From Aurantimonas sp. HBX-1 (GTDB taxonomy: Bacteria; Pseudomonadota; Alphaproteobacteria; Rhizobiales; Rhizobiaceae), in the NCBI RefSeq assembly GCF_021391535.1, contig NZ_CP090066.1, forward strand, positions 633,501 to 697,500: 64,000 nucleotides of DNA, in the 5' to 3' direction. The notes beneath the pieces were generated by a model, which saw only the letters and a list, made by a program, of their open reading frames with translations, was not told the origin of the DNA and made no database searches. Every line of letters starts with the position of its first letter. Position 1 is the first letter of the stretch. Position numbers and translations under genes: made by a program. Shown here one piece after another: positions 1 to 7,544 of this stretch.

Positions 1-539
1 TGCGCATGGTTGGCGCCGTGCGTCAGCAACACCCCGTCAGGGGCGGCGGCGATCGAGCGCTCCATCAGCATCAGGCGAAGGCGTTCGCGCAGCGGCGCAA
101 AGCCCCGAACGCTGCCGTAGCCGAAATCGTCGGCGTCGGGTCCGGTGGCCCGCAATCCCGAAAAATGACGCCGCAGCTCCGATCCTTCCATCCATGACGC
201 CGGGGGCCGCCCGTCGCCCGGCCGCACCTCGTAATGACGGTCGAGCTGCTCGCGCAGCAGGGAGACGCGATCGATGGCGGCTGCCAGATGCGGGGAGGCG
301 GTGCTTGCCTGTGGCAAGTCACGTCGAGACACGTAGTAGCCCGATCCAGGTCGCGCCTGCAGCAGCCCCTGGGCCACGAGCTGGTCGTAGGCCTCGGCCA
401 TGGTGTTCTTGGAGACGCCGTGGGCCTGCGCAGCTCGCCGCACCGACGGCAACCGCTCGCCGATCTTGTAGGCACCTTGCAGCAGATTCGCGGATACGGT
501 TTCGACGATGGCCGCAACCCGCGTGCGCTCAAGCGCCAT
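1..539 (-). CDS. MocR-family (GntR/aminotransferase-like) transcriptional regulator, 5' part only
   Basis: The open frame starts with ATG at 539 and runs off the left edge, so only about 179 N-terminal residues are present. Residues ~1-72 form a GntR winged helix (LPSVRRAAQAHGVSKNTM, then a GSGYYV wing). After a linker, residues ~110-179 match the start of a fold-type I aminotransferase domain (PPASWMEGSELRRHFSG; YGSVRG...PLRERL; LLTHGANHA). This two-domain order is diagnostic of MocR regulators, which bind PLP and use an effector to switch. The PLP lysine lies outside the window. It is divergent from the HMG-CoA reductase operon with a 127-bp intergenic region carrying repeated ATTGTCC boxes, so it is the likely local regulator of that operon. 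The family call is solid; the effector is inferred. Confidence 0.88.
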   Translation of the reverse strand, partial: MALERTRVAAIVETVSANLLQGAYKIGERLPSVRRAAQAHGVSKNTMAEAYDQLVAQGLLQARPGSGYYVSRRDLPQASTASPHLAAAIDRVSLLREQLDRHYEVRPGDGRPPASWMEGSELRRHFSGLRATGPDADDFGYGSVRGFAPLRERLRLMLMERSIAAAPDGVLLTHGANHA

Positions 540-590
540 GCAAACCGTCCCCCCTTACTGGATGGGACAGTACTGGTCGAAACACCCGTA

Positions 591-626
591 ATTGTCCCTT
601 GATTGTCCCGGATATTCTAGGACAAT
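591..626. promoter_or_regulatory. Putative MocR operator: direct and inverted ATTGTCC repeats
   Basis: ATTGTCCC occurs at 591-598 and again at 602-609 (11-bp period), and the inverse GGACAAT lies at 620-626, giving a 7-bp inverted repeat with an 11-bp spacer. A related GGGACAG lies at 564-570. MocR regulators commonly bind a direct repeat plus an inverted copy, which fits this arrangement between the divergent regulator and mvaA. Confidence 0.6.
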
Positions 627-666
627 TCCACCAAGCATCCAAGTTCGAGATGTGCAGGGAGGAAGA

Positions 667-1980
667 ATGGATCGGCCGACGGACGCCCCTCGGCAGGCGG
701 TGAACTCACGCCTGGAAGGCTATCGCAACAAGACGCCCGAGCAACGCCTCGCGATGTTGGCTGAGGCGACGGGCCTCGGCGACAGCGACGTCGCGATCTT
801 CGGCCAGTCCGGCGCTCTCGACCCGGTCCGCGCGAATGGCATGATCGAGAACGTCATCGGCACGTTCCAGCTGCCGCTCGGCATCGCCACGAACTTCACC
901 ATCAACGGTCGCGACTATCTGGTGCCGATGGTGGTCGAGGAACCCTCGGTCGTTGCAGCTGCCTCCTACATGGCACGGATCGCCCGCGACAATGGCGGCT
1001 TCCAGACATCGTCGACGGCGCCCGTCATGCGCGCGCAGGTCCAGCTCGTCGGAATTACCGACCCGCACGGCGCCCGGTCGAAGCTGCTTGCGGCGCGCGA
1101 GCAGATCCTCGCCATCGCCAACAGCCGGGACGCGCTGCTGATTAAGCTCGGCGGCGGCTGCAAGGACATCGAGGTGCACGTCTTCCCGCAGACGGCGCGT
1201 GGCCCGATGGTCGTCCTGCATCTGCTCGTCGACGTCCGCGACGCGATGGGAGCCAACGCCGTGAACACCATGGCCGAGGCGGTGGCGCCGACGGTCGCGG
1301 AACTGACAGGCGGCACCGTGCGCCTGCGCATCCTGTCGAACCTGGCGGACCAGCGACTGGCCCGCGCCCGCGTTCGCGTTCCGGAACAGGCGCTGGCCAC
1401 CAAGGAGTTCTCCGGGCGCCGCATGATCGACGGCATACTGGAAGCCTACGAACTCGCGGTGATCGACCCCTACCGGGCGGCGACCCACAACAAGGGGATC
1501 ATGAACGGCATTGATCCGGTGATCGTGGCGACGGGCAACGACTGGCGGGCGATCGAGGCGGGCGCGCACGCCTATGCCGCGCGCAGCGGTTCCTATACCT
1601 CGCTGTCGACCTGGGAAGTCGACAGCGCGGGGGCTCTCGTCGGGACCATCGAAATGCCGATGGCGGTGGGCCTCGTCGGCGGCGCGACCAAGACGCACCC
1701 GGCGGCCCAGGCCGCCTTGCGGGTCCTCGGCGTCAAGACCGCGCAGGAGCTGGCGGAAGTCACCGTGGCCGTCGGTCTCGCCCAGAACATGGCGGCGCTG
1801 AGGGCGCTCGCCACCGAAGGTATCCAGCGAGGCCACATGGCGCTTCACGCCCGCAACATCGCGATCGTCGCCGGCGCCCTCGGCGAAGAGGTGGAGACGA
1901 TCGCAGCCGAGCTGGTGAAGGCGGGAGATGTGCGCACCGATCGGGCGCAGACGCTTCTGGCACAGCTGCGCGGGGAGTGA
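667..1980 (+). CDS. mvaA: Class II (degradative type) hydroxymethylglutaryl-CoA reductase
   Basis: Predicted cytosolic enzyme of 437 residues interconverting mevalonate and HMG-CoA. Class II signatures are present: ENVIG...LPLGIA near residue 60, the catalytic Glu in VEEPSVVAAAS (E91), the catalytic Lys in THNKGIMNGID (K276), the Asp in the same block, and the catalytic His in RGHMALHA (H390). The ATG at 667 is chosen because AGGGAGGA sits just upstream; an in-frame extension to 592 would overlap the operator region. It is first in an operon with a TRAP importer and a lactonase and has no mevalonate-pathway kinases beside it, so a catabolic role (mevalonate oxidation to HMG-CoA) is more likely than isoprenoid synthesis. 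An HMG-CoA lyase is not in the window and would have to be elsewhere. Confidence 0.95.
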   Translation: MDRPTDAPRQAVNSRLEGYRNKTPEQRLAMLAEATGLGDSDVAIFGQSGALDPVRANGMIENVIGTFQLPLGIATNFTINGRDYLVPMVVEEPSVVAAASYMARIARDNGGFQTSSTAPVMRAQVQLVGITDPHGARSKLLAAREQILAIANSRDALLIKLGGGCKDIEVHVFPQTARGPMVVLHLLVDVRDAMGANAVNTMAEAVAPTVAELTGGTVRLRILSNLADQRLARARVRVPEQALATKEFSGRRMIDGILEAYELAVIDPYRAATHNKGIMNGIDPVIVATGNDWRAIEAGAHAYAARSGSYTSLSTWEVDSAGALVGTIEMPMAVGLVGGATKTHPAAQAALRVLGVKTAQELAEVTVAVGLAQNMAALRALATEGIQRGHMALHARNIAIVAGALGEEVETIAAELVKAGDVRTDRAQTLLAQLRGE

Positions 1981-2033
1981 CGGATCGCTCTGGCGGCCGA
2001 AGAAACGCGTGAAAACAAAAGAGGAGGAATGAC

Positions 2034-3074
2034 ATGTCTTGGAATCCGAACCGCCGGTCGGTGCTGTGCCTTTCGGCCGCCGCCGTGTCCCTTGCCGTGC
2101 TGGCGCAGCCGGCTTCGGCCCAGGAGGAGAAGGTCTCGTGGCGCATGCAGGCGCTGTGGGACGGCGGGACGACGCCGCAGAAATACGAGCAGATGTACGT
2201 TGATCGGGTCGCCGAGCTGACGGACGGGAATTTCGAGATCGAGCTGTTTTCCGCTGGCCAGATCGTGCCGCCGGCCCAGGCATTCGACGCGGTGCGCGGC
2301 GGCGCGTTCCAACTGATGAAGACCTTCGATGGCTATGAGGCCGGAAAGATCCCGGCGCTGGCTTTCACCGCCACCATCCCCTTCGGCTATCCCGAAGCGC
2401 AGCAATATGCCGACTGGTTCTACGAGCGCGGCGGGCTGGAGATGGCCCGGGAGGCCTATGCCCCGGCCGGCCTGCAGTATATCGCCCCGACCTTCTACGA
2501 CCAGGAGCCCATCCACTCGAAGGTCCGGATCGAGACGATTGCCGATCTCGCGGGCAAGAAGGGTCGCTTCGTTGGTCTCGCCTCCGGCGTTATGAGCAAG
2601 TTCGGAGTCGCGGTTTCGCCGCTGCCGACCAGCGAGGTCTACTCGGCACTCGACAAGGGCCTGATCGATCTCGCCGACCGCGGCGACCTGCAGGCCAATC
2701 TCGATGCCGGCCTCGGCGAGGTCGCCGAATACATCATCCTGCCGGGGGTCCACCAGCCGACGACCGCGACCTCCTACGTCGCCAACAAAGCGGCCTACGA
2801 CCAGTTGCCCGAGAGCTACAAGGAAGCCCTGGCGACGGCCGCCAAGGACGTGTCGGCCGCCTATCAGGCGGCGAAGGCCAAGAGCGACACCACCGCCCTC
2901 GAGGCATTCGAGAAGCAGGGAGTCGAGGTCATCACCCTGGACGAGGCTGACATCAAGGCGGCTCGGCTGGTGGCGGCCGAGGCCTGGCGCGAGGCGACCA
3001 AAGGCGACGAACTCGCCACCCGAATCCTCGATTCGCAGATCGAGCAGATGCGTGAGCTCGGACTGATCGAGTAG
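2034..3074 (+). CDS. TRAP transporter solute-binding protein, DctP type (mevalonate candidate)
   Basis: The 346-residue protein begins with a Sec-type signal peptide (residues ~1-29, cleavage after ASA-Q), followed by the DctP fold: an N-terminal lobe with GTTPQKYEQMYVDRVAELT, FSAGQIVPP, and a C-terminal region with VYSALDKGLIDLADRGD, which replaces the common ALQTGVVDG motif. A GAGGAGG ribosome site precedes the ATG. It would capture an organic acid in the periplasm for the membrane subunits encoded next. Its place directly behind mvaA suggests mevalonate or a close relative as ligand. Mevalonate-binding TRAP proteins are known from marine alphaproteobacteria, but ligand identity here is inference. 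A strong stem-loop follows the stop codon. Confidence 0.93.
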   Translation: MSWNPNRRSVLCLSAAAVSLAVLAQPASAQEEKVSWRMQALWDGGTTPQKYEQMYVDRVAELTDGNFEIELFSAGQIVPPAQAFDAVRGGAFQLMKTFDGYEAGKIPALAFTATIPFGYPEAQQYADWFYERGGLEMAREAYAPAGLQYIAPTFYDQEPIHSKVRIETIADLAGKKGRFVGLASGVMSKFGVAVSPLPTSEVYSALDKGLIDLADRGDLQANLDAGLGEVAEYIILPGVHQPTTATSYVANKAAYDQLPESYKEALATAAKDVSAAYQAAKAKSDTTALEAFEKQGVEVITLDEADIKAARLVAAEAWREATKGDELATRILDSQIEQMRELGLIE

Positions 3075-3090
3075 ACCGTCCGCGACAAGC

Positions 3091-3121
3091 GTCGACGGCC
3101 CGCCTCGTGCCGGCCGTCGAC
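3091..3121 (+). promoter_or_regulatory. Intercistronic stem-loop behind the TRAP binding-protein gene
   Basis: GTCGACGGCC (3091-3100) pairs perfectly with GGCCGTCGAC (3112-3121) across an 11-base loop. There is no following T-run, so this is more likely an mRNA-stabilising or partial-termination hairpin that raises binding-protein expression over the membrane subunits than a full terminator. Confidence 0.6.
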
Positions 3122-3142
3122 GACGCTCAAGGAGGGAGCCCT

Positions 3143-3676
3143 ATGCCCAGTATCGTGGATGGTTTCGTGCGGTCCGTCACCGCGGTCAATCGATGGCTGT
3201 TCAATGCGGTGAGCCTGCTGTTGTTGCTGATCGTTCCGGTCATGCTGTATGCGGTCGTCGCGCGCTACGGCTTCAACGCGCCGTCCGACTGGGGACTTGA
3301 GCTCGCCACGCTGCTGTTCGGACCGTATTTCCTGCTGGGCGGCCCGTATCTGCTCCACACCGGCGGCCACGTGAATCTGGACCTACTGCGGCAGGCGGCA
3401 TCGCCGCGGGTCAACCGGGTCTTCGACCTCCTGAACTATCCGGTCATCGCCGCCTTCGCGATCATCCTTCTCTATTATGCCTGGCCCTTCGCCGTGCAGT
3501 CCTACGGTCTGGGCGAGACGTCCTACACATCGTGGAACCCGGTGATCTGGCCGATCAAGTTCGTGATCCCGATCGCATTGGTCCTTTTGTTCCTGCAGGC
3601 CGCAGCAGAGTGGCTGCGGCTGTTCTTCCACGACGTGACGCCGCCAGCCGATGAAGGCACGAAAGACGGCCTATGA
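3143..3676 (+). CDS. TRAP transporter small permease, DctQ type
   Basis: The 177-residue membrane protein has four predicted helices (around residues 20-40, 55-75, 90-115 and 130-155), the usual DctQ pattern. It carries YAVVARYGFNAPSDWGLELA, a typical DctQ block after helix 1. The ATG at 3143 is preceded by AAGGAGGGA; an upstream in-frame start at 3107 would place the ribosome site inside the stem-loop. The stop overlaps the start of the large permease gene by four bases (ATGA), indicating translational coupling. Together with the neighbouring proteins it forms the Na+-driven importer of the presumed mevalonate operon. Confidence 0.92.
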   Translation: MPSIVDGFVRSVTAVNRWLFNAVSLLLLLIVPVMLYAVVARYGFNAPSDWGLELATLLFGPYFLLGGPYLLHTGGHVNLDLLRQAASPRVNRVFDLLNYPVIAAFAIILLYYAWPFAVQSYGLGETSYTSWNPVIWPIKFVIPIALVLLFLQAAAEWLRLFFHDVTPPADEGTKDGL

Positions 3677-4986
3677 GCTCCACCGGCATCCTCATCTTCA
3701 TGTTCGCCGGCCTCACCGTCTTTCTCCTGACGGGACTGCCGGTCGCCTTCGTCCTCGGCGGCCTGTCGGTGTTGTTCACCGTGCTGTTCTGGGACGCCAA
3801 CGCCCTGATCATCCTGGTCCTGCAGATCTTCGACACGATGCGCTCGGAGGCACTGCTGGCGATTCCGCTCTACATCTTCATGGCGGTGATCCTGCAGAAA
3901 TCCGGGATCATCGAGGATCTCTACCGGGCAATGGAACTCTGGTTCGGCCGCATCCGCGGCGGGCTGGCGATCGGAACCGTAGTCATCTGTGTCGTCATGG
4001 CCGCGATGACCGGCGTCGTCGGCGCCGCCGTGACCGCGATGGGGATCCTGGCGCTGCCGGAAATGATGCGCCGGGGCTACGACGCCCGGCTGGCGACGGG
4101 CACGATCTGCGCCGCCGGCACGCTGGGCATCCTCATCCCGCCGTCGGTCCTGACGATCGTCTATTCGGTGACGGCGCAGGTCTCGATCGGGAAGATGCTG
4201 ATCGCCGGCATCGTGCCGGGCGTCCTGCTGGCCAGTCTTTACATTCTCTACATCGTCGTCATCTCGTGGCTTCGGCCGGAACTCGTCCCCGACGTTTCCG
4301 ATGCGCCGCGGGCGAGCCTTGCCGACAAGCTCCGCTCGCTGAAGACGCTCGTCCTGCCCTCGCTGATCATCGTCATGGTGCTCGGGTCGATCTTCTTCGG
4401 CATCGCCACGCCCACCGAAGCGGCGGCCGTGGGTGTCTTCGGCGCGGCCCTGGCCGCGGCCACCCGCCGGCATCTGACATGGCCGACATTGACGCAGAGC
4501 TGCCTCGTGACGCTGAAGGCCACCGCGATGATCATGTGGATCACGATCGGCGCGAAGGCCTATGTCGCTATCTTTACCGGGCTCGGCGGCGCCGACGCTC
4601 TGCTCGGCGCGATCGAGCAGTTGAGGGTCAGCCCGTATCTGGTTCTCGCGGTGATGATGCTGATCCTGATCTTTCTCGGCACCGTGCTCGACGAGATCGG
4701 CATCATCCTGCTCACCGTTCCCGTGTTTCTTCCCGTCGTCCGCTTCCTCGGTTTCGACGAGATCTGGTTCGGCGTCCTCTACGCGCTGACGATTCAGATG
4801 GGCTACATCAGTCCGCCCTTCGGCTACACGCTTTTCTACATCAAGAGCACGCTGCCGAAGGAGGTCGGCATGGGGATGGTCTATCGCGGCATCGTGCCGT
4901 TCTTTCTTCTCCAGCTCGCCGGGCTCCTGATCTGCGTGGCGTTTCCCGGGCTTACGACGTTCCTGCCGGCGCTGATGTCGCGTTGA
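3673..4986 (+). CDS. TRAP transporter large permease, DctM type
   Basis: The 437-residue polytopic protein of the DctM/IT superfamily has about 12 hydrophobic segments and the two pseudo-repeats expected of this family, including GVVGAAVTAMGILALPEMMRRGY, GTLGILIPPSVLTIVYS and GYISPPFGYTLFY (the glycine/proline-rich hairpin tips). Length is normal. The ATGA overlap with the DctQ gene fixes the start. It provides the ion-coupled translocation path for the ligand delivered by the binding protein at 2034-3074. Confidence 0.94.
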   Translation: MSSTGILIFMFAGLTVFLLTGLPVAFVLGGLSVLFTVLFWDANALIILVLQIFDTMRSEALLAIPLYIFMAVILQKSGIIEDLYRAMELWFGRIRGGLAIGTVVICVVMAAMTGVVGAAVTAMGILALPEMMRRGYDARLATGTICAAGTLGILIPPSVLTIVYSVTAQVSIGKMLIAGIVPGVLLASLYILYIVVISWLRPELVPDVSDAPRASLADKLRSLKTLVLPSLIIVMVLGSIFFGIATPTEAAAVGVFGAALAAATRRHLTWPTLTQSCLVTLKATAMIMWITIGAKAYVAIFTGLGGADALLGAIEQLRVSPYLVLAVMMLILIFLGTVLDEIGIILLTVPVFLPVVRFLGFDEIWFGVLYALTIQMGYISPPFGYTLFYIKSTLPKEVGMGMVYRGIVPFFLLQLAGLLICVAFPGLTTFLPALMSR

Positions 4987-5122
4987 TCGCTCGGCGTCGG
5001 CGCCGAACGGGCGCGGCTGAAGCGACGTGCGATCGCGCTGCGGATGCGGCTCGAGGGGGGTGCTGGCGGATGACGATCCGGCTTTGCGAAATAGGAAACC
5101 AGCAAAAGAGGAGGAAACGAAC

Positions 5123-6160
5123 ATGGGTGGAATACGGATCGGAAAAATGGCGCTGGCGGCGCTTCTCCTGACGAGCGTGTGTGCAGTGGCGCAGGAAAGC
5201 GACCGGGTCCTGCCTTCGCTGGACCTGCCAGATGCCCTGCGAAGCGCGGTGCCGCTACCGGTCAGCGAGGCGGATCTGCCGACAGTCGAGGCCGTCGAAT
5301 ACTTCAAGGTCTCGGACCAGCCACTCCAGCTCGAATGCCCTGTCTTCGAGCCAAGCGGCGATCTTCTGTTCTGTGAAGTCTTCGGCGGCCGCGTCTACCG
5401 GCTGACGCCCGACAAGAAACTGTCCACCGTCCTCGGAGAAAACGAACTGCGGCCCGCCGGCCTCGAGGTCCACAAGAACGGCCGCATCTACATGGCCGAA
5501 CTCGGCGACTTCGCGGCACAGGGGTCGGTGGTTTCCATGGACGCCGACGGGACGAATATCGAGGAAATCGTGCCCCGCTCAAGCGGCTTCCTCGCCGACG
5601 ATCTCGTCTTCGACAAGCAGGGTGGATTCTACTTCACCGATTTCAAAGGCGGGTCCAGCCGTCCCGACGGCGGGGTCTACTATGTCGGCCCGGATGGCGG
5701 CGATCCCGTTTCCATCCTGCCCAACCTGCGGATCGCGAACGGCATCGGCCTCAGCGCTGACGGCAAGACGCTCTGGGTCACCGAATTGGCCGGCGGCAAG
5801 CTGCACAGGGTGTCGCTCAGCGACGCCACGACCGTCGCCCCGTTCGGCGATGTGATCACCTACACCTTTACCGGCGCCGGACCCGACTCGCTGCGGCTCG
5901 ATGCCGACGGAAACGTCTATGTTGCCATGTATGGCCAGGCGCGTGTCCTGGTCTTCAATCCGCTCGGCCTGCCGATCGGACAGTATCTGCTGCCGGGGCG
6001 GGACGAAGGCCACAATCTGCGCTCGACCTCGATGGCCATCCGGCCGGGAACCGACGAGATGCTGATATTGACCAACGACTGGGACAAGGGACGCGGCTCG
6101 ACGATTTTTGCCGTCCGAGCCTTGGCCAAGGCGGCGCCAACCTTCGCGATCGACGAGTAG
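5123..6160 (+). CDS. Secreted SMP-30/gluconolactonase/LRE-family lactonase (mevalonolactonase candidate)
   Basis: A 345-residue six-bladed propeller protein with an N-terminal signal peptide (residues ~1-24, cleavage near VCAVA-QES). Likely metal ligands of the SMP-30 family can be recognised: a Glu in QLECPVFEPSG, Asn206 in RIANGIGLSADG and Asp255 in GPDSLRLDADGNVYVAMYG. The ATG at 5123 follows GAGGAGGAAACGAAC; the longer frame from 5027 lacks a ribosome site and would bury the signal peptide. Family members hydrolyse lactones. In an operon with HMG-CoA reductase and a TRAP importer, periplasmic opening of mevalonolactone to mevalonate is an attractive role, but this is inferred from context only. 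Confidence 0.88.
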   Translation: MGGIRIGKMALAALLLTSVCAVAQESDRVLPSLDLPDALRSAVPLPVSEADLPTVEAVEYFKVSDQPLQLECPVFEPSGDLLFCEVFGGRVYRLTPDKKLSTVLGENELRPAGLEVHKNGRIYMAELGDFAAQGSVVSMDADGTNIEEIVPRSSGFLADDLVFDKQGGFYFTDFKGGSSRPDGGVYYVGPDGGDPVSILPNLRIANGIGLSADGKTLWVTELAGGKLHRVSLSDATTVAPFGDVITYTFTGAGPDSLRLDADGNVYVAMYGQARVLVFNPLGLPIGQYLLPGRDEGHNLRSTSMAIRPGTDEMLILTNDWDKGRGSTIFAVRALAKAAPTFAIDE

Positions 6161-6748
6161 GAGAGACATCTTGGAGGCGGGAGGTCCACTCAGCTCGTCG
6201 CGTGCTGAGTGGATCTCGGGAATGAAATTCAAGGCTCATCTCGGAATTTCGGAACTCTTTGCGTTTCAAGAGCAGTCTCTCTGTAGGCGCAACGGTGTTT
6301 TCATCTGCATCGCTCGCAGGGCGCGATGTCATGCCGTTCGACGATGGAGCTTCGAACGCGCCGCGACGTCTCGTAGGTGCCTTTGCTCTCGATCTGCTGC
6401 AGAAGTTCTAGCCCGTCGACCTCCTGAAGCGGCGCCAGGCGTGGATCGACGAACAGCTCGATTGCCCCCAACTCTCGCGGATGTCTCGCATTGTCTCCGG
6501 AAAACGTTGGACGCTAAGCCTTTGCGGTGCAGTGCAGAGCTTGCGGATATCCTTCAGGACTTAGCTGGTCGCTGCTGCAGGGGTGATTGGTGCCAGGGAC
6601 AGAGTCGCTTTTTCGAGTTACCTTATTGTTTTTATTGATGGAAAGATCCATCTAAACGTACCATACCCCCAGATCTACCCCTTAATGCTCTAGCAGCATG
6701 AGAGCATTTCAGAGCACCATTCATCGTGCGGCTACATTCCCGGAGTAG
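6161..6748. other. Non-coding stretch between two convergent operons, with a hairpin and possible gene remnant
   Basis: A perfect 10-bp stem (TCCACTCAGC at 6185-6194 with GCTGAGTGGA at 6204-6213, 9-base loop) lies 24 bp after the lactonase stop and could mark the 3' end of the mevalonate-type operon, although no T-run follows. Beyond it, 6300-6640 can be read as a short broken frame (LLKRRQAWIDEQLDCPQLS, interrupted by stops), which I do not recognise. The last ~100 bp before the convergent SDR gene is comparatively AT-rich. Confidence 0.4.
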
Positions 6749-7513
6749 TCACCAGCAGACAAAGCCGCCATCGACGATGAGATCATGTCCCGTCACGAAG
6801 GAGGCAGCGCCGCTGGAAAGGAAGATCGCCGGGCCGACCATCTCACGCACGTCGGCCATTCGGCCCAGAGGCGTCGTCTCCTCGAAGATTCGGCGCTGCT
6901 CGGCAACTTCTGGCCGCAGGTTCATCGGCGTCAGCGTGTACCCCGGACTGATGGCGTTGACGCGGATGCCGCGCTCCGCCCATTCCATGGCGAGGCTTCG
7001 GGAGAGGTGGATCACACCAGCCTTCGACGTGTTGTAGTGCGCCTGCAATAGCCCGCGGTTGACGATCGAGCCCGACATGGAGGCGATGTTGACGATGGAG
7101 CCGCGCCCGCGCGGCAGCATCACGCGCGCTTCTGCCTGCGCCGAAAGGAACAGGCCCGTCAAATTGATGTCGAGCATGTTTCGCCATTGCTCTTCGGACA
7201 TGTCTTCGGCGGCAGTCGCATTGGCGATGCCCGCTGCGTTCACCGCGACCGACAGAGGCCCCAGCTCGGCCTCCAGGCGGGCCACCGCCTCGGCGAGAGC
7301 GCTCGCGTCACGGACATCGGCCTCCAGCACGATACAGCGGCGGCCGTGCTGCTCGATGCCATGTGAGGAAGCGGCGAAGCCGTCGCTGCCGGGACGGTCG
7401 AGGCAGGCGACGTTCGCTCCCGCCTCGGCAAGGCCGATGGCAATTGCCTGGCCGATGCCGGAAGCGGCGCCTGTCACGATGGCAGTCTCGCCGGAAAGAT
7501 CGAAGAGCGTCAT
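6749..7513 (-). CDS. Short-chain dehydrogenase/reductase (polyol or sugar dehydrogenase candidate)
   Basis: The 254-residue classical SDR has the cofactor motif TGAASGIG at residues ~14-21, the structural NAAG motif, catalytic Ser in NIASMSGSIV and the YNTSK (YxxxK) pair, ending in the usual IVDGGFVCW tail. The ATG at 7513 is preferred because a longer frame would overlap the upstream ABC ATPase gene and begins with unrelated sequence. It is the last gene of a minus-strand operon behind an ABC sugar importer, FGGY kinase and split transketolase. Oxidation of an imported polyol to a ketose, or of a sugar, with NAD(P) is the likely job; the substrate is not readable. Confidence 0.9.
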   Translation of the reverse strand: MTLFDLSGETAIVTGAASGIGQAIAIGLAEAGANVACLDRPGSDGFAASSHGIEQHGRRCIVLEADVRDASALAEAVARLEAELGPLSVAVNAAGIANATAAEDMSEEQWRNMLDINLTGLFLSAQAEARVMLPRGRGSIVNIASMSGSIVNRGLLQAHYNTSKAGVIHLSRSLAMEWAERGIRVNAISPGYTLTPMNLRPEVAEQRRIFEETTPLGRMADVREMVGPAIFLSSGAASFVTGHDLIVDGGFVCW

Positions 7514-7544
7514 AAAGCTGGTTCCCGTCCGGGTGAGGTGGCGA

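Noticed and set aside
706..2283. Long minus-strand open frame opposite mvaA and the TRAP binding-protein gene
   Set aside because: Antisense shadow of a GC-rich coding region; the plus-strand gene has all catalytic residues and a ribosome site.
3523..5307. 594-codon minus-strand frame opposite DctM
   Set aside because: Composition dominated by Arg, Asp, His and Gln, typical of a reverse-complement shadow; the plus-strand DctM is unmistakable.
6300..6640. Possible old coding region behind the lactonase operon
   Set aside because: Only a short protein-like stretch, broken by stops; could not be tied to any family.
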